Shown piece by piece: positions 45,658 through 54,870 of a DNA stretch of 64,000 nt. A program made the translations under genes and the position numbers. This DNA comes from Paenibacillus apiarius (GTDB lineage Bacteria; Bacillota; Bacilli; Paenibacillales; Paenibacillaceae). A model generated the notes under the pieces. It did no database searches, was not told where the DNA came from, and worked only from the letters and a program-made list of their open reading frames with translations. Every line of letters starts with the position of its first letter. Positions within the stretch are counted from its first letter, which is position 1. The DNA is taken from NCBI RefSeq assembly GCF_017052585.1, contig NZ_JAFFHZ010000001.1:3123501-3187500 (forward strand). The letters are read 5' to 3'.

Positions 45658-46449
45658 ATGAAGGAAAAACATCGCGGACTCGCCCTATTTACGACATTGG
45701 TATTTATCTTTTTGCTTGGGCCGCTGTTCATCATTATGGCTACATCGTTCGGAGACAGCTCGGTATTGAAGTTTCCGCCGGAAGGCTTCTCATTCAGATG
45801 GTACAAAAATATATTTGACGTGGAAATGTTCATGACCACCTTTAAAGTGACGATAGTGGTGGCGCTGGCCGGCAACCTGATCGCGCTCTTGATTGGCGTT
45901 CCCGCCGCATACGCGTTAAGCCGCTTTACCTTTAAGGGCAAGGGATTGTTAAATACGATATTTATTTCGCCCATTTTGATTCCGGGCGTTGTTCTCGGCT
46001 TTACCATGCTGAAATATTTGGTCGTCACCTTCAATCTGCCGATCTATACGAGCTTGCTTATCGGTCATGTCGTGCTGATGCTTCCCTTTATCATTCGCGT
46101 CATCGCATCCAGCTTGTCGAACTTCGATTATGCGGTGGAGGAAGCGGCAATGAGCTTGGGCGCCAGCCGCCTGAAGACGTTCTTCACGGTCGTGCTTCCG
46201 AATATCCGTTCCGGGTTGATCGCGGGCGTGCTGCTTGCGTTTCTGGAATCGTTCAACAACGTCGATATTTCGGTCTTCATGACCGGACCGGGAGTAAGCA
46301 CGCTGCCGATTCAGATGCTGACTTATGTGGAGAACTACTTCGACCCGACCATAGCGGCCATTTCCGTGCTGCTCATGGCAGTAACGGCGCTGCTCATGTT
46401 CTCGATTGAACGCTTGATGGGACTCTCCTACTTTACAAAAAATAACTAG
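45658..46449 (+). CDS. Pot-type ABC transporter permease (PotC-like)
   Basis: A 263-aa permease from ATG 45658 after a modest site (gggggt); a longer open frame from 45403 lies within the preceding gene. Six spans, with the EAA loop YAVEEAAMSLGASRLKTFFT near residue 160 and FRWYKNIFDVEMFMTTFKVT near residue 50, both typical of PotC. Confidence 0.9.
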   Translation: MKEKHRGLALFTTLVFIFLLGPLFIIMATSFGDSSVLKFPPEGFSFRWYKNIFDVEMFMTTFKVTIVVALAGNLIALLIGVPAAYALSRFTFKGKGLLNTIFISPILIPGVVLGFTMLKYLVVTFNLPIYTSLLIGHVVLMLPFIIRVIASSLSNFDYAVEEAAMSLGASRLKTFFTVVLPNIRSGLIAGVLLAFLESFNNVDISVFMTGPGVSTLPIQMLTYVENYFDPTIAAISVLLMAVTALLMFSIERLMGLSYFTKNN

Positions 46450-46472
46450 CATACACCGGAGGCCATACGACC

Positions 46473-47582
46473 ATGGAATTATTATCCCTGCAAAATATAT
46501 CCGTAGCTTACGAGAAAAATTTAATCTTGAAGGACTTCAATTTGCATATTCAGGAGGGCGAGCTGATTTCTCTGCTCGGCCCGTCGGGCTGCGGCAAGAC
46601 GACGACGCTCCGCCTTATTGCCGGCTTCCTTGAAGCCAAAGACGGCAAATTCATGTTCAAAGGGAAGGATTATACGCGCGTGCCCGTCAACAAGCGCAAC
46701 TTCGGCTTCGTATTCCAGAGCTATGCGCTCTTCCCGCACATGACGGTATATGACAATGTCGCTTACGGCCTTCGCTTGCGCAAGGTGGATCAATCGCAGA
46801 TTGCGAAGCGCGTGCAGGAAATGCTGGAGGTCGTGGACCTGAAGGGCTTCGAGAAGCGCTTCCCGGGCGAGCTGTCCGGCGGTCAGCGCCAGCGTGTCGC
46901 CACTGCCCGCGCGCTTGTCATCCAGCCCGACTTGCTGCTGTTCGACGAGCCGCTCAGCAATCTGGATGCGAACCTGCGCGTCAACATGCGCGTCGAGATC
47001 CGCCGCATTCAGAAGCAGCTCGGCATTACGACGGTATACGTCTCGCACGACCAAGAAGAGTGCTTCTCCATCTCGGACAAGGTGGCAATAATGAATAAGG
47101 GCATCATCGAGCAGTTGGATGCGCCATCGACCATTTATAAATACCCGACGACCGAGTTCGTCGCCCGCTTTATCGGCTTCAACAATTTTATCGAGTACGG
47201 GGAAATGGGCAATGACGGCAGCACTGTCACGCTGCATGGAGGCGAAGGCACGCGTCTGGAAGTCAGCCACCGTTCCGGCCACCCGCTGACGGATTCGATG
47301 AAGGGCGCTATCCGCCCGGATGATTTGCTCGTTGCGACCGACAGCGAATGTGCGGAAGGGGTCGGCGGATTGACAGCTGCGGAGCTGGCGTCCGGATTGA
47401 ACGTGATTAACGGCAGTGTGAAAATCAGCACCTTCTTGGGCCGCAGCTATCAATATGTCGTGGACACGCCGCTCGGCGAATTTACGGTGAATCGTGAGAT
47501 GGAGCAGCCATTTGACCGCGGTTCGGCGGTGAAGCTGGTGCTTCCGAGAGAGAAGGTCGTGCTGGTTCAGAGCTCGAAGTAA
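46473..47582 (+). CDS. Pot-type ABC transporter ATP-binding protein (PotA-like)
   Basis: A 369-aa ATPase. Walker A GPSGCGKTTTLR, Q-loop FVFQSYALFPHM, signature LSGGQRQRVATARAL, Walker B LLLFDEPLSNLDAN and the H-loop VYVSHDQEEC are intact. A C-terminal TOBE_2 domain from residue 280 on is typical for spermidine, iron and related CUT-like importers. cggaggcc precedes the ATG, 23 bp after the permease gene. It completes a four-gene importer with its own ATPase, unlike the two sugar importers in this window. Confidence 0.93.
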   Translation: MELLSLQNISVAYEKNLILKDFNLHIQEGELISLLGPSGCGKTTTLRLIAGFLEAKDGKFMFKGKDYTRVPVNKRNFGFVFQSYALFPHMTVYDNVAYGLRLRKVDQSQIAKRVQEMLEVVDLKGFEKRFPGELSGGQRQRVATARALVIQPDLLLFDEPLSNLDANLRVNMRVEIRRIQKQLGITTVYVSHDQEECFSISDKVAIMNKGIIEQLDAPSTIYKYPTTEFVARFIGFNNFIEYGEMGNDGSTVTLHGGEGTRLEVSHRSGHPLTDSMKGAIRPDDLLVATDSECAEGVGGLTAAELASGLNVINGSVKISTFLGRSYQYVVDTPLGEFTVNREMEQPFDRGSAVKLVLPREKVVLVQSSK

Positions 47583-47758
47583 CCGCAGCACGCAGGTCGT
47601 GCTGGTTCCAAGCGCAGAGCAGCCGGAACAAGCAGGGCGCCGGGCAGATGTTCTGCGGCATATACATTGCGAATCGAATCGGAATGGGGCGCTTTTAAGC
47701 GCCGATAAGGTTGCAAGAGACAGTTAGTGAACTAACAAACAAGAGGGAGCGTGCAGAA

Positions 47759-49471
47759 ATGAACATCGAGTTGTTAGTGAAGAATGTGCAGGTCTTTAAC
47801 GCATATATGAAACGGTTCGTGAAAGGCAATGTGGCCGTGAAGGACGGGCGGTTCCTATACATTGGTTCGCGTGCCGAGGATACCTTCGAAGCGGAGCGCG
47901 TCGTGGATGGCGCAGGACGCTACATGATTCCGGGCCTCGTGGACATCCATCTCCACATTGAGAGCACGATGGTGACGCCGAAGACGTTCTCGTTCGGACT
48001 GATTAAGAACGGCGTGACGACGATCGTGTCCGAGCCGCACGAGATGGCGAACGTATGCGGCGTGGAAGGCGTGAAGGAAATGATTCGCGCGAGCGAGGGC
48101 TGTACGGCAGATATTCTCTATGCGATTCCGAGCTCGGTTCCCGCGACGCCGCTTGAGACGACAGGCGGAGAAATCGACATCGCGGATATCGATGAGCTGC
48201 TGCAGGATGAGCGGGTCATCTGCTTGGGCGAGATTATGAACTCTGTCGATGTATTGCGCGACCCGGATTGCAAGACGAATCGCATCTTGAACCATGTGCG
48301 CGCGAACTATCCGAACCTCGTGATCGAGGGGCATACGCCGAAGAAGCTGGTTGATCTCGATCTGGCGCGCTTCATGTTCGCGGGCGTCGATTCCGACCAT
48401 ACCGAGCAGGAAGTGGCCAGCATGAAGGATCGTCTCTACAACGGCATGTTCCTGGAAATTCAAGAGAAATCGATGACTCGCGACATTATGGATGTGCTTA
48501 TTGAAGAGGACGTGGCCGAGCTCTTCTGCTTCGTGACTGATGATGTGATGGCAGATACGTTCGTGCAGGACGGGCATTTGAATCATCTTGTCAAAAAGGC
48601 GATTGCCATGGGCATGAAGCCGGAGCATGCCATTTATGCGGCGACTTATACGCCTGCCAGACGTATGCAGCTGCATGATCGCGGGGCGATTGCGCCGAAC
48701 AAGGCGGCTGATTTCATTCTGCTCGGCGATCTGGAGCAGTTCCGGATTGAAGCGGTGTACAAGCACGGCCGGCTGGCGTATGACGCGCAGGCGCCATACG
48801 AGCAGGAGCGCGAGGAAGGCCAGTTCCCGCCGCACTTCTATCGCAGCGTGCAGCTGCAGCCGATGAGCGAGGCCGACTTCGAAGTGGACGTGAAGGCTGC
48901 CGACGGCGAGCATCTGTGCCGCGTCATGGAGGTCAAGAACGGCACGACGAACACGACCGAGCTGCATAAGCCGGTGCAGGCAGAGGCCGGCAAGCTGCAG
49001 TGGGAAGCGAGTCCGTTCGGGCTGATCGCGACGTTCGAGCGCTACGGCAAGAACGGCAACCGCGCTTACGGCCTCATTACCGGCAATACGATTAAGCGCG
49101 GCGCGATTGCGACGACGTATTCCCACGACAATCATAACCTGCTCGTTGTCGGCCATTCGGCTGAAGATATGGCGCTCGCGGCGAATACGGTCATTGCCGA
49201 CCAAGGCGGCTTCTGCGTCGTGGAGGAAGGCCGGGTGCTGGCGCACGTTCCGCTGCCGGTAGGCGGCATTCTCTCCGAAGAGCCGCTCAGCACGTTCGGC
49301 GAGACCATTAAGGAACTGCGGGCAGCCATGGAATCGCTCGGATACGAGCATTACAATCCGATTATGTCGATCAGCACGCATTCCTTGCCGGTTAGTCCGG
49401 CGCTTAAGCTGACGGATCTCGGGTTAATCGATACGCACGCGGGCCAGGTGGTTCCGCTTATCGTAGAGTAG
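47759..49471 (+). CDS. ade: Adenine deaminase
   Basis: A 570-aa amidohydrolase that converts adenine to hypoxanthine and ammonia. The metal site is visible as DIHLHIESTMV and EPHEMANVCGVEG, with ICLGEIMNSVDVL, VIEGHTPKK and DSDHTEQE further on. The C-terminal domain ends with the adenine-deaminase-specific region PIMSISTHSLPVSPALKLTDLGL. ATG 47759 with gagggag is preferred to the frame start at 47711. With the riboswitch-controlled guanine/hypoxanthine permease it forms a purine salvage set. Its terminator has been hit by an IS1182-type element. Confidence 0.96.
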   Translation: MNIELLVKNVQVFNAYMKRFVKGNVAVKDGRFLYIGSRAEDTFEAERVVDGAGRYMIPGLVDIHLHIESTMVTPKTFSFGLIKNGVTTIVSEPHEMANVCGVEGVKEMIRASEGCTADILYAIPSSVPATPLETTGGEIDIADIDELLQDERVICLGEIMNSVDVLRDPDCKTNRILNHVRANYPNLVIEGHTPKKLVDLDLARFMFAGVDSDHTEQEVASMKDRLYNGMFLEIQEKSMTRDIMDVLIEEDVAELFCFVTDDVMADTFVQDGHLNHLVKKAIAMGMKPEHAIYAATYTPARRMQLHDRGAIAPNKAADFILLGDLEQFRIEAVYKHGRLAYDAQAPYEQEREEGQFPPHFYRSVQLQPMSEADFEVDVKAADGEHLCRVMEVKNGTTNTTELHKPVQAEAGKLQWEASPFGLIATFERYGKNGNRAYGLITGNTIKRGAIATTYSHDNHNLLVVGHSAEDMALAANTVIADQGGFCVVEEGRVLAHVPLPVGGILSEEPLSTFGETIKELRAAMESLGYEHYNPIMSISTHSLPVSPALKLTDLGLIDTHAGQVVPLIVE

Positions 49472-49481
49472 ATACCTAAAA

Positions 49482-49500
49482 GGGCTGGAATATCCAGCCC
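49482..49500 (+). repeat. Left copy of the ade terminator stem, duplicated by the insertion
   Basis: gggctggaatatccagccc (19 nt, palindromic) after the ade stop. An identical copy lies at 51060-51078 on the other side of the IS. This left copy has lost the T run and is followed by the IS left end, whose own hairpin (ctgtcgagaa/ttctcgacag, then ctattttt) may now terminate ade instead. Confidence 0.8.
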
Positions 49501-51059
49501 TCAGGCTGTCGAGAAAGTTCTCGACAGCTATTTTTATTTGACTTAATTCAACACGACACCGCGTTAATATTGTATAATATAGGTAACAATACTCATGACG
49601 GAAGGTGCTTGGTTATGTTGCGTTCCAATCGGGAAAGACAACAATCTTACGAATTCGTTTCAATTGAGGATTTGGTTCCCCAAGATCATTTGCTGCGTAA
49701 GGTGGACAGATACATTGACTTCTCGTTTATAGATAAGAAGGTTCGTCCCTTGTACTGCGAGGACAATGGTCGGCCTGCAATTGATCCTGCAGTCCTCTTC
49801 AAGATGATCTTTCTCGGTTATTTCTATGGCATTCGCTCCGAACGCCAACTTGAACGTGAAATTCAAACCAACCTGGCCTATCGCTGGTTCTTAGGGCTAG
49901 GGCTTACCGATAGAGTTCCTGACCATACAACGATTAGCTGGAATCGACGTACCCGTTTTAAAAATACGGATATTTTTCAAGAGGTCTTTGATGAAATTGT
50001 ACTGCAAGCGATTCAACACCGGATGGTCGGAGGACGTGTGCTGATTTCCGACTCCACACATGTCAAAGCGAACGCTAATAAACACCAGTATACCAAGCAA
50101 CAAGTGCTGCAAAACACCAAAGATTACATTGGCGAGCTCAACGCTGCGGTTGAAGTAGACCGGAAGGCAAACGGAAAAAAGCCCTGAAAACCAGAGAGGA
50201 CGTGAGAGTAGAAAAAGAGATAAAAGTGAGCAAGACGGATCCCGACAGTGGATATATGATTCGAGACGGTAAACCGGAAGGATTCTTTTATTTAGATCAC
50301 CGCACCGTAGATGTGAAATACAATCTGATTACGGATGTACATGTCACGCCCGGAAATGTCCATGATTCTGTGCCGTATTTGTCACGCTTAGATCGCCAAA
50401 GTGAACGATTCGGTTTTGAAGTAGAAGCTGTCGCCTTAGATTCAGGTTATTTGACTACGCCTATTTGTAAAGGTCTGCAAAAACGAGGGATTTTTGCTGT
50501 GATTGCTCACCGAAGATTTCATCCTACGCAAGGATTATTTCCAAAATGGAAATTCACTTATGATGCTGAGCGGAATATTTACGTCTGTCCAGCTAAGCAG
50601 GAGCTTTCTTACCGGACAACCAACCGAGAGGGTTACCGGCAATATGCCTCTGATCCAGAACATTGCAAGAGCTGCCCTTTACTGAACGAATGTACACGCT
50701 CTCGAAATCACCGAAAGGTGATTGCCCGGCATGTATGGGAGGACAGCAAAGAGTGGGTACGGAACAACCGGCTTAGCAAGTCAGGCAAATGGTTGTACCG
50801 CAAACGAAAAGAAACAATTGAGCGAAGCTTCGCGGATGCTAAAGAGCTCCATGGGTTTCGCTATTGCCGTTTACGCGGACTGCAAAACGTCAGGGAACAA
50901 GCCTTGATGACGGCGGCCGTGCAGAATATGAAGAAGATAGCGATCCACCTGGATCGCCTGGAAAGAGGGTAATTCCCCCTCTTTTCTTTACTCATGTAGC
51001 TGGATGAAAACAAAGAGAAACCCTCGTCTTGTAAAAGACAGGGTTTCTCGACAAGCTGA
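49501..51059 (+). mobile_element. IS1182-type insertion sequence, 1559 bp
   Basis: Terminal inverted repeats tcaggctgtcgagaaa (49501-49516) and tttctcgacaagctga (51044-51059) match at 14 of 16 positions. The target duplication is the 19-nt palindrome of the ade terminator. The single transposase gene is interrupted by a frameshift. A second strong hairpin (about 51014-51052, near-perfect) lies just inside the right end and could terminate transposase transcription. Confidence 0.88.
49615..50972 (+). pseudogene. IS1182-type transposase, split into two frames
   Basis: The N-terminal frame (49615-50187) has the DUF772-like region YEFVSIEDLVPQDHLLRKVD, DPAVLFKMIFLGYFYGIRSE and DHTTISWNRR, with the first catalytic Asp in VLISDSTHVKANA. 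The second frame, open through to 50972, has EGFFYLDHRTVDVKYNLITD, ALDSGYLT, the Cys motif HCKSCPLLNECTRS and RKETIERSFADAKELHGFRY. They join by a -1 shift near 50175-50186. Either one C was lost from a run (restoring it gives KKPLKTRE) or A-AAA-AAG at 50175-50181 allows programmed slippage. I favour an inactivating deletion since these transposases are normally one frame. ATG 49615 follows gaaggtg. Confidence 0.8.
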
Positions 51060-51082
51060 GGGCTGGAATATCCAGCCCTTTT
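51060..51082 (+). terminator. Right copy of the ade terminator, with its T run
   Basis: gggctggaatatccagccc (51060-51078) followed by tttt. Joined with the sequence before 49482 it restores the original ade terminator. Confidence 0.75.
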
Positions 51083-51535
51083 CTTCTGCATTCCTATGAA
51101 GGTTGGACGCGGCACATCTACGGGGAAGAAGGGAATCCGCCGCTGGCGGGACAAGGCATACACCAGTGAATCCGAATTATCCCCTTGCATAGACTCCTCC
51201 CAATGACCTCTCATCCTGCAATAACTCTCTTCTTCCGAGAGATGAACCAGGGGTGAAGGACGGGCTGCATCCATCCATACCGTATCTTCCATTGGATTTC
51301 ATACAATGAAACAGCAGCACATCTCTCATTAAGGCAGGTTTCATTGGAATCTATACAGCGTTATGACTCTTATTCGGCGGCAAACGTTGAGAACGGCCAA
51401 ATCCGCTGGATCAAATACATTCCACATCCCGTTTAGCCGCACGATCCGCACATTTGACTGCATGTTTTCCAATGGGAACTGTCTTGATCGTGAGGCACAA
51501 TGCTGTTGAAGTCCGATAATCGCATAACCGCCTGA
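51083..51535. other. Interval between the IS and the inositol LacI gene
   Basis: 453 bp. A minus-strand frame (starting at 51292, running into the IS) has protein-like composition at first, but no ribosome-binding site, and before the insertion would have run through the ade terminator, so it is not called. The right half carries R2 repeats. Confidence 0.4.
51287..51473. repeat. R2 repeat cluster, copy B
   Basis: GACTGCATgtttTCCAATGG at 51454-51473 matches the two copies at 11.1-11.26 kb over all 16 fixed positions. Inverted, degenerate copies are at 51287-51304 (ttccattggatttcatac) and 51342-51358 (cattggaatctatacag). Confidence 0.55.
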
Positions 51536-52540
51536 TTATTTCGCTTGCAGCGGCTGCGTGGAGAGACCTTCAACCAGTTGGGGCTGGAACACGATTTTCT
51601 GTTTGGGCATGTCAGGAGTATCGGATTGGCGCAGCAGCAATTGAACTGTCTCCTTGGCCATTTCTTGAATCGGCTGGGAAATGGTCGTCAGGCGCGGAAC
51701 GACGATTTTGGACAGAATCGTATCATCAAAGCCGATGATGGACAGATCCTCTGGCACACGCAAGCCCGACTGCTGCGCCGATTGCATGGACCCGACGGCG
51801 AGCAGGTCGTTGCAGGTGAATAAGGCCGTTGGCCGCGTGTCCCTCTGAAGCACATGGGCAGCGCCTTCACAGCCCTCTTCGATGGATGACTTTACCTTTA
51901 CGATCCAATCATCATTAACCGCAATTCCGGCATCATTCATCGCCTGCTTCGCTCCGCGCACACGGTGATCGCCGCTCGGGCTATCCTCCGTAACGACGCC
52001 GATGCGGCTGTGCCCCAAGGAAATCAAGTGCTGAATCGCTTGATAGCCTCCTCTATAATCATCAACGGTAACCGTATGCATGGATAAGGAAGGAATGTCT
52101 TTGGAGAACAGCACTACGGGGAAGTTGGCGTTGACGCTATCTTGGAGCAGCGACCATTGAGAAAATTGGCAAGCGACGATCAGGCCGTCGATCTGTTTGC
52201 GCTGCAGCAGCGATATATAATTAAGGCCTTTGTCATCTTTGTTGTCGGTGCTGCACATGACTATGCTGTAGCCTGCCGCTTGCGCTTGATCCTCCAAATT
52301 GCGGGCAACCTCGGCAAAGAACGGGTTCGCCAAGTCGGAAATGAGCAATCCGAAGGTGGACGTCTTCTTGCCGGTTAGCGCTGACGCGACGACGCTCGGC
52401 TGGTATTGCAGCTCTTTCATAATATGAAGCACGCGCTCCCGCGTTTTCACACTAATGTTACCGGTCTGATTGACAACCTTGGATACAGTGGCGATAGAGA
52501 CGCCGGCAGCTTTGGCGACATCATAAATAGTTGATTTCAT
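51536..52540 (-). CDS. LacI-family regulator of the inositol locus
   Basis: A 334-aa regulator with the HTH at residues 3-22 (STIYDVAKAAGVSIATVSKV) and a sensor domain (FGLLISDLANPFFAEVARNL; SRIGVVTEDSPSG; LSIIGFDDTILSKIV). ATG 52540 has gaggag upstream; the open frame to 52603 lacks a site. It lies downstream of iolG and iolB on the same strand but behind a terminator. Bacillus subtilis uses a DeoR-type IolR; a LacI-type regulator here would recognise the AAGCGCTT-centred twin operators at 54706-54720 and 54918-54932 (inference). Confidence 0.92.
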   Translation of the reverse strand: MKSTIYDVAKAAGVSIATVSKVVNQTGNISVKTRERVLHIMKELQYQPSVVASALTGKKTSTFGLLISDLANPFFAEVARNLEDQAQAAGYSIVMCSTDNKDDKGLNYISLLQRKQIDGLIVACQFSQWSLLQDSVNANFPVVLFSKDIPSLSMHTVTVDDYRGGYQAIQHLISLGHSRIGVVTEDSPSGDHRVRGAKQAMNDAGIAVNDDWIVKVKSSIEEGCEGAAHVLQRDTRPTALFTCNDLLAVGSMQSAQQSGLRVPEDLSIIGFDDTILSKIVVPRLTTISQPIQEMAKETVQLLLRQSDTPDMPKQKIVFQPQLVEGLSTQPLQAK

Positions 52541-52651
52541 ACATAACTCCTCTAATTGGCTCATCATGAAAACATATCGTGCGTTATTAATCACAAGAGA
52601 CATTGTAAATAATCTGCCTCTTCTATTTTACTCTAATTATAGACAACAAAA

Positions 52652-52676
52652 GGAGAATGGACTACACCCATTCTCC
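52652..52676 (-). terminator. Terminator of the iolG-iolB operon
   Basis: A 9-bp perfect stem (ggagaatgg/ccattctcc) followed on the minus strand by ttttgttg. It separates iolB from the LacI gene. Confidence 0.8.
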
Positions 52677-52712
52677 ATAGTAGTTCGATAGCTTATACGT
52701 ATTATTTACGCA

Positions 52713-53516
52713 CTATTTTGTAAACAGCCATTCGTGATCCGGATCGTTGTGAAACTTCCATGTCCGCTGTGGTCCGGCCATCACGTTCAAGTAATAGGAA
52801 TCGTAGCCTGGAGGGGCTGATACGGGATGATACCCCTCGGGAACCAATACAACGTGGCGGTGCGGAACTGCCATAGTCTCATCGAGCGAACGATCATCAT
52901 TATAGACGCGCTGCATGATGAAGCCCTGTTCGGGATTGACTTCATGATAATACGTCTCTTCCAAATAAGACTCTTCCGGCAAATTGTCACGGTCATGCTT
53001 ATGCGGAGGATAGCTGGACCAATGTCCCGCAGGCGTGAATACCTCCACGACAAGCAAGCTGTCCGCATCCTTCTGTTCCGGCAAAATATTATGGATATGC
53101 CGCTCGATGCTTCCTGAACCGCGCGTCTCCACGCCGACATCCTCGGGCGCGATGACCCGGGCGGGATAAGTTCCCCGGCCCGGCGCCGAGCATACGGCCA
53201 GCTCCAGTGCCGTCTCGGCCTGAACCGAGTAGCGATCATCGCTTGGCACATAGACGGAGTAGGGAGGTATGCGCTCAAAGACGCTCATTCTATGTCCGAG
53301 CACTCCGAATGATTGCTTGGCGGTATCGAGCTTTGCTTTTCCGCTCAACAATACGAGACAAACCTCCCGATCCTTCGTTTCCCGCTGCAAGGTCTCGCCC
53401 GGGCGCAACGAATACAGTTCAAATCCGACATATTGCCAGCCCGCGCTTTGCGGCGTTACGGATAAAACATTGCCTTCTTCATCTCTCGGTGCAGGTTTTA
53501 CTATTAATTTCGACAT
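52713..53516 (-). CDS. iolB: 5-deoxy-glucuronate isomerase
   Basis: A 267-aa cupin-type isomerase that converts 5-deoxy-D-glucuronate to 2-deoxy-5-keto-gluconate in inositol breakdown. The metal-binding segment WSSYPPHKHDRDNLPEESYLEE holds the conserved His, His and Glu, and PHRHVVLVPEGYHPVSAPPG the other His; GPQRTWKFHNDPDHEW is the family's C-terminus. ATG 53516 follows ggaggagg; the frame reaching 53594 has no site. It follows iolG by 123 bp. Complete. Confidence 0.96.
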   Translation of the reverse strand: MSKLIVKPAPRDEEGNVLSVTPQSAGWQYVGFELYSLRPGETLQRETKDREVCLVLLSGKAKLDTAKQSFGVLGHRMSVFERIPPYSVYVPSDDRYSVQAETALELAVCSAPGRGTYPARVIAPEDVGVETRGSGSIERHIHNILPEQKDADSLLVVEVFTPAGHWSSYPPHKHDRDNLPEESYLEETYYHEVNPEQGFIMQRVYNDDRSLDETMAVPHRHVVLVPEGYHPVSAPPGYDSYYLNVMAGPQRTWKFHNDPDHEWLFTK

Positions 53517-53639
53517 CAATGAACCTCCTCCTGATCCAATTGAACATGTCCAGTGCCAAAAGGGGGCGACTGACGCTGCCCAAACTCCAAACATCCGCTA
53601 ATTCTTGCGAACTCCAAACTCCTGCTGCAAATGTTGCGC

Positions 53640-54662
53640 TTATTGATGCTGCATAGGTGCCGATTCATGCTCCAGCTTGACAGGACGTCCGCTTAGCAGC
53701 GACTCCTTCGCCGCACGGGCGATTCGTTCCGCCTGCAGTCCGTCGTTCGCGTCGCACACGATAGGCCCGTCATGGAGAATGGCGCGGACGAAATCCCCGA
53801 CCTCCTGAATATAAGCTTGTGTATACCGCTCTAAAAAGAAATATAAAGGTTTGTCGATCTGCACCCCGTCAGCCGTTGCGATAATCGCTGTGGATGCGCG
53901 GTCATTGTTCGTAGTGACGCAGCCCTCTGAACCGAAGGCTTCCAAGCGCTGATCATAACCGTATACCGCCTTGCGGCTGTTCTCAATGATACCCAGCGCG
54001 CCGTTCGCGAAGCGGAGGTTGACGACAGCCGTATCGATATCGTTCAATTCGCCGATCTGCGGATCAATGAGATTGGCTCCTTGCGCATAGACCTCGACCA
54101 CTTCGCTCTGCATGACATAACGGGCCATGTCGAAGTCGTGAATCGTCATATCCATGAACAAGCCGCCGGATTTGGAAATGTATTCGGCCGGAGGCGGCTC
54201 TGGATCGCGGGACGTGATGCGCAGCAGATGCGGAGTCCCGATCTTGCCCGCTTGCACTACATCACGCGCTTTTTTGAAATTATGATCAAAACGGCGGTTG
54301 AAGCCAACCTGCATCTTCACGCCCGCTTTTTTCACCGCTTCCAATGCCCGCTCGGTCGTGTCAACGGAGAAGCTGACCGGCTTCTCGCAGAAAATATGCT
54401 TGCCAGCTTGTGCGGCCTCTTGAATAATCGCAGCGTGCGTGCTCGTTGGCGAACAGATGAACACCGCTTCAATTTCCGGGTCATTCAGTAAATCCCGATA
54501 ATCACTCGTCACAACGGGAATTCCCATCTCGGAAGCCCAAGTGTCCAATCCCGCAATACATACATCCGATATGGCGCGAACACGCACATTGCGCATGTGT
54601 TGAATATGGTCTGCGTGCAGCTTGCCGATTCGTCCGGCACCGATGATTCCAACTTGAAGCAT
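53640..54662 (-). CDS. iolG: Inositol 2-dehydrogenase (Gfo/Idh/MocA family)
   Basis: A 340-aa NAD-dependent enzyme that oxidises myo-inositol to 2-keto-myo-inositol, the first step of the pathway. The Rossmann motif VGIIGAGRIGKLHADHI, the EKP motif HIFCEKPVSFSVD and the catalytic GGLFMDMTIHDFDMARY are present, with TSRDPEPPPAEYI typical of inositol dehydrogenases. Start ATG 54662 is preferred to 54668 and 54686 from the aggga site spacing. It is the first gene of the minus-strand branch, beginning right at the divergent control region. A second related gene lies at 61559. Confidence 0.92.
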   Translation of the reverse strand: MLQVGIIGAGRIGKLHADHIQHMRNVRVRAISDVCIAGLDTWASEMGIPVVTSDYRDLLNDPEIEAVFICSPTSTHAAIIQEAAQAGKHIFCEKPVSFSVDTTERALEAVKKAGVKMQVGFNRRFDHNFKKARDVVQAGKIGTPHLLRITSRDPEPPPAEYISKSGGLFMDMTIHDFDMARYVMQSEVVEVYAQGANLIDPQIGELNDIDTAVVNLRFANGALGIIENSRKAVYGYDQRLEAFGSEGCVTTNNDRASTAIIATADGVQIDKPLYFFLERYTQAYIQEVGDFVRAILHDGPIVCDANDGLQAERIARAAKESLLSGRPVKLEHESAPMQHQ

Positions 54663-54705
54663 GAACATCCCTGCTTTCTGTCTCATAAAATAGTCAAAGC
54701 AAGGG

Positions 54706-54756
54706 AAAGCGCTTAACTCATATTTTAACTATACGGGATACGTAAGACATTGGCAA
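54706..54756 (-). promoter_or_regulatory. iolG promoter with operator 1
   Basis: On the minus strand: TTGCCA (54756-54751), 17-bp spacer, TATAGT (54733-54728). The operator aaagcgcttaactca (54706-54720) lies just downstream of the -10 box and shares 14 identical bases with operator 2. Confidence 0.65.
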
Positions 54757-54870
54757 GACGAAAAGCGTGCCGACAACAGAAAACAAGCGTCAGGGTTGAT
54801 GTATAAACGAATCATTTTCAATATGAAAAGACATAAGGTTGTGAAAAAAAGAACTTAAAATTTGTGCAGA

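Noticed and set aside
47855..49381. 508-codon minus-strand frame opposite adenine deaminase
   Set aside because: Antisense shadow; the plus strand encodes the complete enzyme motifs.
50861..51292. 143-codon minus-strand frame running from the interval after the IS into the IS
   Set aside because: No ribosome-binding site; its C-terminal half is antisense of the IS, and without the IS it would read through the ade terminator.
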